From positions 1,488,001-1,552,000 of the forward strand of contig NC_088296.1 in the NCBI RefSeq assembly GCF_032854445.1: 64,000 nt of DNA. Direction: 5' to 3'. Both the position numbers and the translations under genes were made by a program. This stretch comes from Liolophura sinensis (lineage: Eukaryota; Mollusca; Polyplacophora; Chitonida; Chitonidae). Shown one piece after another: positions 49,201-55,836 of this stretch (within the stretch, counting starts at the first letter, position 1; each line of letters begins with the position of its first letter). The notes under the pieces are model-generated. The model worked only from the letters and a program-made list of their open reading frames with translations, was not told the DNA's origin and did not search any database.

Positions 49201-49697
49201 TATTACAGTAGAATTGTACGCTTTGTACACAAACATGCCTTGTTTTGTACGTGCCTTGTTTTGTACAAAAACGTGCCTTGTTTTGTACAAAAACGTGCCT
49301 TATTTTGTACACAAACGTGCCTTGTTTTGTACGCAAACGTGCCTTGTTTTGTACACAAACGTGCCTTGTTTTTTACAAAAACGTGCCTTGGTTTGTACAC
49401 AAACATGCCTTGGTTTGTACACAACTGTGGCTTGTTTTGTACACAAATGTGCCTTGTTTTGTACACAAAAGTGCCTTGTTTTGTACACAAACGTGCCTTG
49501 TTTTGTACACAACTGTGCCTTGTTTTGTACATAATCGTGCCTTGTTTTGTACACAATCGTGCCTTGTTTTGTACTCAACTGTGCCTTGTTTCCCCCACAG
49601 CAAACCTCACACTGAAGATTCCGTGGAAGAATCTGTACACTGAGCCTGTGGTTGCGTCTATAGATGGGCTGTACGCCCTGGGCTATCCCCAATATCG
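22126..49697 (+). CDS. VPS13 (VPS13A/C type), first four coding exons, 3' part outside assembled order
   Basis: VPS13 proteins are very large bridge-like lipid-transfer proteins at membrane contact sites; the N-terminal chorein region gathers lipid at one membrane. Exons are 22126-22225 (phase 1 end), 41651-41694, about 48347-48389 and 49601-49697. Read together they give '[16 protein letters not shown]', '[18 protein letters not shown]', '[14 protein letters not shown]', '[14 protein letters not shown]' and '[18 protein letters not shown]' onward. This aligns residue for residue with the N-terminus of animal VPS13A/VPS13C (LGIWGG, ENAL-ELD, IPWKNLY motifs). The start is the family's usual start with a strong context (A at -3, G at +4). 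Only about 95 of more than 3,000 expected residues are here. Introns are 19.4, 6.7 and 1.2 kb, mostly minisatellite. Two oddities: the exon 3 acceptor leaves one extra G, and exon 2 is repeated at 55751. Confidence 0.9.
22226..22767 (+). other. Start of VPS13 intron 1, no feature
   Basis: Non-coding sequence after the exon 1 donor with no recognised element. Confidence 0.5.
22768..22840 (-). mobile_element. SINE family 1, tail fragment
   Basis: 'gttatttgtttgattagtgt' then 'tttacgccatactcaggaat' and 'atttcacttctatgacagc'. Confidence 0.7.
22841..23170. other. VPS13 intron 1 spacer
   Basis: AT-rich with a short imperfect duplication ('cgtaatattttgtcataaaa' near 23056 and 'cgcaatattttgtcataaaa' near 23091). 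No gene. Confidence 0.5.
23171..23402. repeat. 25-bp minisatellite, 9 copies
   Basis: 'gagtgtgaaccactgcgtca' + 'tatgg' repeated. One copy carries a short insertion near 23261-23270. Each unit holds a CATATG. Confidence 0.95.
23602..23876. repeat. 21-bp minisatellite, 13 copies
   Basis: 'atggcagggctctgcagtgt' + 'g', about 13 copies. The seven-codon period keeps frames open on both strands (MAGLCSV-type repeats), which I do not regard as coding. Confidence 0.93.
24136..24298. repeat. 42-bp minisatellite, about 4 copies
   Basis: 'attcataatttggttattag' + 'gtttttatgtagagccaaat' + 'gc', copies starting at 24136, 24178, 24220 and 24262. Confidence 0.95.
24299..25518. other. VPS13 intron 1 spacer
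   Basis: Contains a doubled 'ctggtaccttaattcc' near 24660-24692 and a dispersed repeat at 24670-24870 (listed separately). No coding exon seen. Confidence 0.5.
24670..24870 (+). repeat. Dispersed repeat, copy 1 of a diverged pair
   Basis: Shares ordered landmarks with 34735-34945: 'aattcctca', 'tttaatttgattttg'/'ttaaatttgtttttg', 'aaaactaca', 'ggcttcagaaaaac'/'ggcttcacaaaatg', 'gaataatggcttcaaaacat'/'gaatagtgccttcagaatat', 'gtaaacatgcgagaaggtt'/'gcaaacatgtgaagaggttt'. The element class is unknown. Confidence 0.55.
25519..26074. repeat. 18-bp minisatellite, about 31 copies
   Basis: Variants 'actggagggaacagtgta', 'cctagagggaacagtgta' and 'ctcgggggaacagtgta' (17 bp) alternate, with an early ordered pattern that becomes a simpler alternation to the right. 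Confidence 0.93.
26205..26697. repeat. 43/44-bp minisatellite, about 11 copies
   Basis: 'ttggggaacccaaactaatt' + 'atgcccacacctttctttcc' + 'ttgt', with single-base length variation between copies. Confidence 0.93.
26998..27590. repeat. 45-bp minisatellite, 13 copies
   Basis: 'tattcaggcctgtttgtggg' + 'gtctacagtgtgacccacat' + 'gtaca'. The 15-codon period leaves several frames open on both strands; no homology to any protein is recognised. Confidence 0.93.
27591..28433. other. VPS13 intron 1 spacer
   Basis: Two related ~80-bp segments (about 27670-27745 and 28035-28108) share 'gatga..cagtcaga' and 'gtgcagtatt'-like strings. A doubled 'tggttgtcatggaaacttg' lies at 28201-28240. No gene. Confidence 0.45.
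28434..28978. repeat. 22-bp minisatellite, about 25 copies
   Basis: 'ctcctcagaacatgtggagt' + 'tt', with an 'atatatggag' / 'atatattgag' variant interspersed in a partly regular pattern. Confidence 0.94.
29340..30326. repeat. 67-bp minisatellite, about 14 copies
   Basis: 'ggtacttgtatctgtaaccc' + 'cgagaaaaaggtaaagtgct' + 'cactgaagagatcaataagt' + 'gatttag'. The left edge has short internal duplications of 'cttgtatctgtaac'. It shares no sequence with the 67-bp array of intron 2 despite the equal period. Confidence 0.94.
30327..32334. other. VPS13 intron 1 spacer
   Basis: About 2 kb without a coding exon or recognised transposon. A CT/CA-rich microsatellite lies at about 31630-31672. Confidence 0.45.
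32335..33352. repeat. 39-44-bp minisatellite, about 25 copies
   Basis: 'ttacaatacactgtagaatt' + 'gtatgactcctatataaca' (39 bp), with longer variants carrying 'aatgtaaaactttattgcac'. A larger block is itself repeated (about 32620-32770 resembles 32850-33000). Confidence 0.9.
33353..34961. other. VPS13 intron 1 spacer
   Basis: No coding exon recognised. Contains the second copy of the dispersed repeat at 34735-34945. Confidence 0.45.
34735..34945 (+). repeat. Dispersed repeat, copy 2 of a diverged pair
   Basis: Counterpart of 24670-24870, with the same landmarks in the same order. Confidence 0.55.
34962..35395. repeat. 15/18-bp minisatellite
   Basis: Mixed units 'ctcctacactgatatggt' (18) and 'cctacactgatttgt' (15). 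Part of the pattern, including 'gatatgatcactggtcgtac', occurs twice (about 35252 and 35358), showing a higher-order duplication. Confidence 0.9.
35533..36309. repeat. 111-bp satellite, 7 copies (block A)
   Basis: Unit starts 'gtccaacaaacacttgagca' + 'cagagggtctgtccagttac' and ends 'ctgaaaaatcacaccaaaca' + 'a'. Copies begin at 35533, 35644, 35755, 35866, 35977, 36088 and 36199, exactly 111 bp apart. An eighth partial copy at 36310 leads into a SINE fragment. Confidence 0.96.
36339..36484 (+). mobile_element. SINE family 1, 5'-truncated (block A)
   Basis: 'ggaaaggtctccagcaacct', 'gcggatggtcgtgggtttcc', 'cccgggctctgcccggtttc', 'aatgctggccgccgttgtat', 'ttcttgagtacggcgtaaaa', ending in (AAAT)n. 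It is the best-preserved 3' half in the window. Confidence 0.85.
36498..36745 (+). mobile_element. SINE family 2, headless copy (block A)
   Basis: 'tctcttggcactcagcactg', 'gcggcagcactttggcagca', 'gttacaagaagacacagtat' and 'gtacacacacctaatgactc', ending in a 'catacatacaatgatacata' tail. It follows the SINE 1 fragment by only 13 bases. Confidence 0.8.
37611..38137 (+). mobile_element. SINE family 2, full length with internal 42-bp expansion (block A)
   Basis: The tRNA-like head has an A box near 'ggtggcctaatagtgagagc' and a B box 'gggatcaaacccgggtcagg'. It is followed by the family body ('gcttgatgcccagcactggg') and tail ('gttaagtacgatgttaaacc' + 'caagcatgcatgcat'). The body segment 'agtgtcatgcctggtgtctt' + 'cagcatgatatgtgactggg' + 'cc' is amplified to about 4.5 tandem 42-bp copies (37800-37990), so a minisatellite has grown inside a SINE. 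Confidence 0.82.
38521..38745 (+). mobile_element. SINE family 1, full head (block A)
   Basis: Head 'ggggccttctgtggtttgat', then 'gaccaggagcctctaaccaa', B box 'gtgagttcaagtccagctca', 'gggaaggtcttccatcaacc' and 'atgggtttccactgggctct'. The body then passes into a 45-bp tandem repeat derived from its own 'ctcccaccataatgct' segment. Confidence 0.8.
38706..38858. repeat. 45-bp tandem repeat grown from a SINE, 3 copies (block A)
   Basis: 'ccagataatgcttcctacca' + 'tcatatgtttaatggtttcc' + 'tccca', with 'ccagataat' at 38752, 38797 and 38842, exactly 45 apart. Confidence 0.9.
38859..39814. other. VPS13 intron 1 spacer (block A)
   Basis: No exon. A decayed SINE family 1 tail lies at about 39262-39312 ('ggaaatattctggagtacgg'). 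Confidence 0.5.
39815..41560. repeat. 70-bp satellite, 25 copies, with an alternating dimer pattern
   Basis: Unit 'gagtcatcatgccttgggtc' + 'aggcatcacattgagggagg' + 'tgacaccatatatttgagta' + 'tcctatcgct'. Through most of the array units ending 'ctatcaat' and 'ctatcgct' (or 'ctatagct') alternate, giving a 140-bp higher-order unit. The outer copies carry 'gagccaggcg' and are less homogenised. It ends about 90 bp before exon 2. Block B has a single copy (55594-55660). Confidence 0.96.
41651..41694 (+). CDS. VPS13 coding exon 2, copy A
   Basis: 44 nt after acceptor 'tttgtttcag', beginning with the two bases that complete the split Gly codon of exon 1, then '[14 protein letters not shown]', then donor TTG|GTAAGT. 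The following intron enters the 67-bp array after about 40 bases. The exon frame stays open past the donor to TAA at 41820. Confidence 0.9.
41737..48155. repeat. 67/61-bp minisatellite filling VPS13 intron 2 (block A)
   Basis: Unit 'acttaccgtacatgtatgga' + 'gtgtgtgtggacgtgggcac' + 'aggaattctggtccgtccct' + 'gcacaac' (67 bp). The 61-bp form lacks the 'gtgggc' hexamer. About 98 copies. Most contain GAATTC. No stop codon occurs in any plus-strand frame of the consensus, and since 67 is one more than a multiple of three, each frame cycles through all three readings. Hence the long spurious open frames. Longer-period duplication is visible (for example 45135-45480 resembles 46450-46795). Confidence 0.97.
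48347..48389 (+). CDS. VPS13 coding exon 3 (acceptor one base out of frame)
   Basis: Encodes '[14 protein letters not shown]' plus one base, donor G|GTGAGT at 48390. The only AG acceptor is at 48344-48345 ('tttttttcag'), which puts the exon start at 48346 and adds a G before GAT. Joined to exon 2 this gives GGA TGA, an immediate stop. Homology requires GAT to follow exon 2 directly. Confidence 0.8.
48428..48511. repeat. 28-bp tandem repeat, 3 copies
   Basis: 'tgttaactagcccttagcta' + 'agtgcgcg' at 48428, 48456 and 48484, in VPS13 intron 3. Confidence 0.93.
48925..49190 (+). mobile_element. SINE family 2, degenerate near full-length copy
   Basis: 'ggggcggtagatccagggtc' (decayed head with B-box-like 'atccagggtcaatcc'), 'ccttgcttggtgttcagcat', 'cgtatcagtataatggctcg', 'gcagcactagataaaagagc' and 'gcacaatacacatacctgca'. 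Located in VPS13 intron 3. Confidence 0.55.
49229..49590. repeat. 22-bp minisatellite abutting the exon 4 acceptor, about 17 copies
   Basis: 'gtgccttgttttgtacacaa' + 'ac', with minor variants. The last partial copy 'gtgccttgttt' runs straight into 'cccccacag', so the repeat supplies the upstream part of the exon 4 splice acceptor region. Confidence 0.95.
49601..49697 (+). CDS. VPS13 coding exon 4
   Basis: Acceptor 'gtttcccccacag', 97 nt, encoding '[20 protein letters not shown]' and '[12 protein letters not shown]' plus two bases of an Arg codon, donor CG|GTGAGT. IPWKNLY is a hallmark of the VPS13A/C N-terminus. Exon 5 is not found before the gap. Confidence 0.9.
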
Positions 49698-50555
49698 GTG
49701 AGTTTGTGCTGGCAAGTTTAGTTGTATTGTACTTGCTTTGATATTTAACACGATTTTTGATGAATGTTAAAGAATACATGAAAAAGTAAAGTACAATAAA
49801 ACAAAGAATGTGGCCCTAAGGAAAATTAAGGAAGGTATTCCAATGCATTCAGAAAATTTTTTCTTTGTTGGGGCATATTTTATATTTCTTAATAACCCCT
49901 CTATTTAATGAGTAATTTTCTTCAGTTCTCAAGAATATTGAATATATTGTTGTCCTCAGGGACCATATTAAAAATGCAGTGATATTGATGGGTTTTCAAT
50001 GAAGTGAGTCCCTGGGACCCAGAGGCGGCTAAATGAGTGGGTCCCATTGGAAATGAGTGGGTCCTGAATAAAATGTTTTTCTTGGAGTTAAACTTCTGGT
50101 CGATTTAATAATTTTTAATAAAATAAATTAAATAATGCTTTTGGATGACTCAGACTATGATCAGGAGATCTCTACTGCGCCTGATAAATGCCTATAAGGG
50201 CAATATCTAGGAGAAAACAGTTAAGCTTCTGTTCCCGAACTGGAAACATTGTTTTAGTCACTGAATTTATGTTTAGATTGCTGCATGTCCTTTGCAATTC
50301 ATTCTTCATATTGTACCTGGAACTGGTACTGATTTTCTAGAATAATACTGTAAGGATTTATAACTAGATATAAAATATAGAAACTGTTCCGTTATCTACC
50401 ATTATACAGTGTGTTCATTTCGAAATATTTCTAAGAAGCAGTCTTGTATTTATAAGATAAAAGTTTATAAACAATACAAAACACGTAAATGGCATAGGTC
50501 TAGTAAATCAGCAGTATGTGAGTTCTCACATTAAACAGTGTTCAACAACAACATG
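49698..50555 (+). other. Start of VPS13 intron 4 up to the assembly gap
   Basis: AT-rich non-coding sequence. I find no acceptor followed by the expected next VPS13 residues. It contains a short doubled 'tgagtgggtcc' at about 50034-50067. Confidence 0.5.
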
Positions 50556-50755
50556 NNNNNNNNNNNNNNNNNNNNNNNNNNNNNNNNNNNNNNNNNNNNN
50601 NNNNNNNNNNNNNNNNNNNNNNNNNNNNNNNNNNNNNNNNNNNNNNNNNNNNNNNNNNNNNNNNNNNNNNNNNNNNNNNNNNNNNNNNNNNNNNNNNNNN
50701 NNNNNNNNNNNNNNNNNNNNNNNNNNNNNNNNNNNNNNNNNNNNNNNNNNNNNNN
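50556..50755. other. Assembly gap, 200 N
   Basis: Exactly 200 N, a round placeholder size typical of scaffolding software rather than a measured gap. The sequence resumes inside a 111-bp satellite already seen at 35533, and then repeats the region from 35.5 kb onward. Confidence 0.97.
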
Positions 50756-52079
50756 GTCCAACAAACACTTGAGCACAGAGGGTCTGTCCAGTTACCTGCA
50801 TGTAAACCCTTGGCCTGGCCATGTGACCCATACTATGGACTGTGACTGAAAAATCACACCAAACAAGTCCAACAAACACTTGAGCACAGAGGGTCTGTCC
50901 AGTTACCTGCATGTAAACCCATGGCCTGGCATTGTGACCCATACTATTGACTGTGACTGAAAAATCACACCAAACAAGTCCATCAAACACTTGAGGACAG
51001 AGGGTCTGTCCAGTTACCTACATGTAAACCCATGGCCTGGCAATGTGACCCATAATATTGACTGTGACTGAAAAATCACACCAAACAAGTCCAACAAACA
51101 CTTGAGCACAGAGGGTCTGTCCAGTTACCTACATGTAAACCCATGGCCTGGCAATGTGACCCATACTATTGACTGTGACTGAAAAATCACACCAAACAAG
51201 TCCAACAAACACTTGAGCACAGAGGGTCTGTCCAGTTACCTACATGTAAACCCATGGCCTGGCAATGTGACCCATAATATTGACTGTGACTGAAAAATCA
51301 CACCAAACAAGTCCAACAAACACTTGAGCACAGAGGGTCTGTCCAGTTACCTACATGTAAACCCATGGCCTGGCAATGTGACCCATACTATTGACTGTGA
51401 CTGAAAAATCACACCAAACAAGTCCAACAAAGACTTGAGCACAGAGGGTCTGTCCAGTTACCTACATGTAAACCCTTGGCCTGGCCATGTGACCCATACT
51501 ATTGACTGTGACTGAAAAATCACACCAAACAAGTCCAACAAACACTTGAGCACAGAGGGTCTGTCCAGTTACCTACATGTAAACCCTTGGCCTGGCTATG
51601 TGACCCATAATATTGACTGTGACTGAAAAATCACACCAAACAAGTCCAACAAACACTTGAGCACAGAGGGTCTGTCCAGTTACCTACATGTAAACCCTTG
51701 GCCTGGCCATGTGACCCATACTATTGACTGTGACTGAAAAATCACACCAGACAAGTCCAACAAACACTTGAGCACAGAGGGTCTGTCCAGTTGTAAACCC
51801 TTGGCCTGGCAATGTGACCCATACTATTGACTGTGACTGAAAAATCACACCAAACAAGTCCAACAAACACTTGAGCACAGAGGGTCTGTCCAGTTACCTG
51901 CATGTAAACCCTTGGCCTGGCCATGTGACCCATACTATGGACTGTGACTGAAAAATCACACCAAACAAGTCCATCAAACACTTGAGCACAGAGGGTCTGT
52001 CCAGTTACCTACATGTAAACCCATGGCCTGGCAATGTGACCTATACTATTGACTGTGACTGAAAAATCACACCAAACAA
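50756..52079. repeat. 111-bp satellite, 12 copies (block B)
   Basis: Same unit as at 35533-36309. Twelve copies, one with an 8-bp net deletion near 51790. A change 'cccttgg' to 'cccatgg' is common here. The array begins at the gap edge, so the true copy number is unknown. Confidence 0.96.
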
Positions 52080-52117
52080 GTCCAACAAAGACTATAGAAA
52101 TGATATTAGTGGAAAGG

Positions 52118-52254
52118 TCTCCAGCAACCTGCGGATGGTCGTGGGTTTCCCCAGTGCTCTGCCCGGTTTCCTCCCACCATAATGCTGGCCGCCATCGTAT
52201 AAGTGAAATATTCTTGAGTACGGCGTAAAACACCAATCAAATAAATAAATAAAT
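52118..52254 (+). mobile_element. SINE family 1, 5'-truncated (block B)
   Basis: Counterpart of 36339-36484 with a few substitutions ('ccagtgctctgcccggtttc', 'gccgccatcgtataagtg'). Confidence 0.85.
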
Positions 52255-52267
52255 TAGAAATGATATT

Positions 52268-52515
52268 GGTTGCTGTCTCTCTTGGCACTCAGCACTGAGA
52301 AGCTAGAATAAGGAAACAGGACTGGTTGGCCTGGTGTCAGAAGATCATGACTGGGTGAGGTGGTGTCTGGTGAATTAGCGGCAGCACTTTGGCGGCATGG
52401 ACTCACCCTGCTACAAGAAGACACAGTATATGTACACACACCTGATGACTCCTCATCATGTGACTGAAATCATATGACTGCTAAGCCCCAAGCATACATA
52501 CAATGATACATACAT
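52268..52515 (+). mobile_element. SINE family 2, headless copy (block B)
   Basis: Counterpart of 36498-36745, with changes such as 'ggtggtgtctggtg'. Confidence 0.8.
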
Positions 52516-53390
52516 ATAAAACAACAATGAAAAGAAGCATGCACTATGTGGTTCATGACCCTGCCTGGTGTCATCATCTCAGTTTGCTGTGTCTGGCAGG
52601 CCTTTGTTTGTATCGTGTACATGTTATGACTGCGGGCTATTCATCCATAGAGCTCACACACCACATACAATGTACCTGTCACTTAGCTGTGTCTGGCATG
52701 ATGGAATTGACCCAACAGTTGTGTATAGTTATAATCATCATAAAGCTCTGCCCTGACTCACATCCCTAATAACAGAGTGTTTTCTGGGTCACTGACGCTC
52801 ACCATCTGTCAGATATCCAGAGCCTACATGTAATATCCCCTCCCTCCCGTTCCATTCCCCACCCCTCGGCACAAACACAAGCTTGTTTGTCGAAGCCTAC
52901 ATCTAATAGTACCTCTGTCGAGTCCTGATACATCTAAAAATTTGATCCGTTGATCTTAATGAAGAAAACATTAAACGTAATTTTATTATTTGCTGTGCGA
53001 AAAATGGCATTATCAAGTTGTTAACCGAATTATCCCCAAGTTGGGTTTATTAATTAATTTTGCCAAGCCAGCCAACAAGCCACTAGTCAGAGAGGTGCCA
53101 GTCCAGTTCTTGCTGATTGGGCTACACCTTAAAGTTGAAATGTAAATTTTCAACCACAAAGTGCCTTGATGTATTCGACCCCTTGACCTTACTGCCCCAG
53201 CATGTGCATCAGTTAAACAATTATGCGAATACAAACCACTTAGTGTTTCATGGCACACTTAAGAATATTGTATATTTTCAACAGTGGCCAGACTGGGGAA
53301 GGGAGGAAACTCTGCAGAGCACTGTGGAAAACAACTGCTTTATGTTGTCCATGTACCTGATATGAACCTCTGGAACTTATTTATTTACAG

Positions 53391-53917
53391 ACCACTTTGG
53401 TGGCCTAATAGTGAGAGCATCCACTTCGATGTCTGCAGACCTGGGATCAAACCCGGGTCAGGTCATACCTTAGACTGTAAAAATGGTGCTTGCCGCTGCC
53501 TTGCTTGATGCCCAGCACTGGGTAGAGCAAGGAAACATAACTGGTTGGTGCAGCGTCAGTGTGATATGTGAGTGGGCTGGTGTCATGCCTGGTGTCTTCA
53601 GTATGATATGTGACTGGGCCAGTGTCATGCCTGGTGTCTTCAGCATGATATGTGACTGGGCCAGTGTCATGCCTGGTGTCTTCAGCATGATATGTGACTG
53701 GGCCAGTGTCATGCCTGGTGTCTTCAGCATGATATGTGACTGGGCCAGTGTCATGCCTGGTGTCTTCAACACAATACCTGGGCAGCACTTAGGCAGTATG
53801 CACTTGCCATACCACAAGAAGACACAATATATATGTACACACACCTAATGACTCTTCATGGTCACATGACTGAAAAGTTGTTAAGTACGATGTTAAACCC
53901 AAGCACGCATGCATATT
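53391..53917 (+). mobile_element. SINE family 2, full length with 42-bp expansion (block B)
   Basis: Counterpart of 37611-38137. The internal 42-bp array has the same copy number in both blocks, unlike the 70-bp and 111-bp arrays. Confidence 0.82.
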
Positions 53918-54300
53918 GACTTACAGCATGACTAGGAGAAGCTGGATTTGAACTCGCGACCAGAGAACAAGCAGAATCTAAGGATTTTTCAGAGTGGCCT
54001 GATGGTGGCTGTATGAACTATGTAGCAAGTAAATATCATTAAATGTCAGATTGAGGGATAAAACTGTTACAGGGATTTGGTGTGTTAATGGGAAACATTC
54101 ATCAGAACAGAGATGATAAGGAAACATTGGACTGAGAAAATCTTATTCCACAATAATATGTACTTTTAATCTGTATTAATGTACAAGGTACGTAAGACTG
54201 TTTTATATTGGTTCAAATTTTTTCTCATGGTTTAATATTAATGCTCCACTTGCATGGTAGCTTTGTTGTTTCCCTCCATCATACTATGTGTATTTCTTTC

Positions 54301-54525
54301 GGGGCCTTCTGTGGTTTGATGCTACCATAGCATCACCCATGTGACCAGGAGCCTCTAACCAATTACCTTGCTGTGAGTTCAAGTCCAGCTCATGCTGTCC
54401 TACTTTTATGTCATATGTGGGAAGGTCTTCCATCAACCTTGTGATGATCATGGGTTTCCACTGGGCTCTACCTGGTTTCCTCCAACCAGATTTATGCTAG
54501 CTACTTTCATATATTTAATGGTTTT
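54301..54525 (+). mobile_element. SINE family 1, full head (block B)
   Basis: Counterpart of 38521-38745 at offset 15780; no difference noticed. It is followed by the same 45-bp three-copy repeat (54486-54638). Confidence 0.8.
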
Positions 54526-54638
54526 CTCCCACCAGATAATGCTTCCTACCATCATATGTTTAATGGTTTCCTCCCACCAGATAATGCTTGCTACCATCAT
54601 GTATTTAATGGTTTCCTCCCACCAGATAATGCTTCCAT

Positions 54639-55593
54639 TTTTTTAACAAGTCAGCAGTGTAGTACACATTTGGCGGATGTGTTAAAATAAGTGAATTCCA
54701 TTTTTATCCTTCAGTGTGGTGTACAGTAAAATACATGTACCATTCAAACAAATGAAATACTACGAAAAAATGTGAACAGTTAACAAATAGATACTATTTC
54801 TGCTTTATATATGTGGAGGGTAGTTTAGACAAATGTGAAAATGTGGGTAGTCTTCAAACAATTAGTCAACACCTGGCCACTTGGCCATAAAACCATTTGC
54901 TCTCAGCAGATAATAATTTTCTCAATTAGCAGAACTTATTTTAAATCATTGGGTTTGCCACGTACCCATTAAGCGGGCTTTGGTAGGGTCCCAGCCTGGT
55001 GGGTTCTGCGACCTTAAAATTCCGGACAGCTGTCATGCAGGAAATATTCTGGAGTACGGCTCATAACACCGACTGTTCACGTTAATAAATGAATGTACAT
55101 GTAGCCCTGCATGTGATTGTGCACTCAGTACTGCAGTGTTTCATGACAGGAATTTTAGTCCAACAGGACTTTTAAGGCCGCTACTTGTTCAAATCGAGTT
55201 GTGAAGGAGTTTAGCAGTGACATTTTGCCTTACTCGTCACACGTGTAAATCTGAATGTATGGCCGATTGTGTGTGTATAGTGTATATTATGTTATCCTGT
55301 ATCAGACAAAATACTCCACTTTTCATTGGCCAACAACACACCATCACACCATATATTCTCGAATCCTGCAGACATGGTCAAATGTGTCTGCTGAGTAGGT
55401 TATCTCCCTTTGTGGGGTTGTGAATACAATAGTCACGCCGCTGACACTGAGTGAAACGATTCACCTACATGTACACTGTATACGTGTACATCGATCTTCT
55501 GCACTGAACTGATAGGTCTCTGCAGGATAAATTCGTTACCTGGTTACTTAGTGATAGGATACACAGGTATATGGTGTCAGTAATCCTCCTATT
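54639..55593. other. Non-coding spacer (block B)
   Basis: Counterpart of 38859-39814 with few substitutions (for example near 55128, 55374, 55388 and 55410). No exon. Confidence 0.5.
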
Positions 55594-55660
55594 GGGTGAG
55601 GCATCACATTGAGCGAGGCGACACCATATATTTGCGTATTCTATCACTGAGTCACCATGC
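55594..55660. repeat. 70-bp satellite, single copy (block B)
   Basis: One unit with 'gaggcatcacattgagcgag' + 'gcgacaccatatatttgcgt', equivalent to the outermost copies of the 25-copy array in block A. Confidence 0.9.
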
Positions 55661-55750
55661 ACATCTAACTAATAACGATGCCACTTAGTTAGTAGATTGG
55701 ATGTGTAACCATGGTGATATGTGCATTCAGCTTGTTTTTATTTGTTTCAG

Positions 55751-55794
55751 GTGATGTTGTTCTGAAAAACTTGGATTTAAAGGAAAGTGCTTTG
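55751..55794 (+). CDS. VPS13 coding exon 2, copy B
   Basis: Identical to 41651-41694, including acceptor 'tttgtttcag' and donor TTG|GTAAGT. It lies after exon 4 in the assembled order, so it cannot take part in a normal VPS13 transcript from exon 1 here. The reading frame continues past the donor without a stop into the array, to beyond 57400. Confidence 0.85.
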
Positions 55795-55836
55795 GTAAGT
55801 ACAACTACTTATACTGCGCATACTGAGACTTACACT

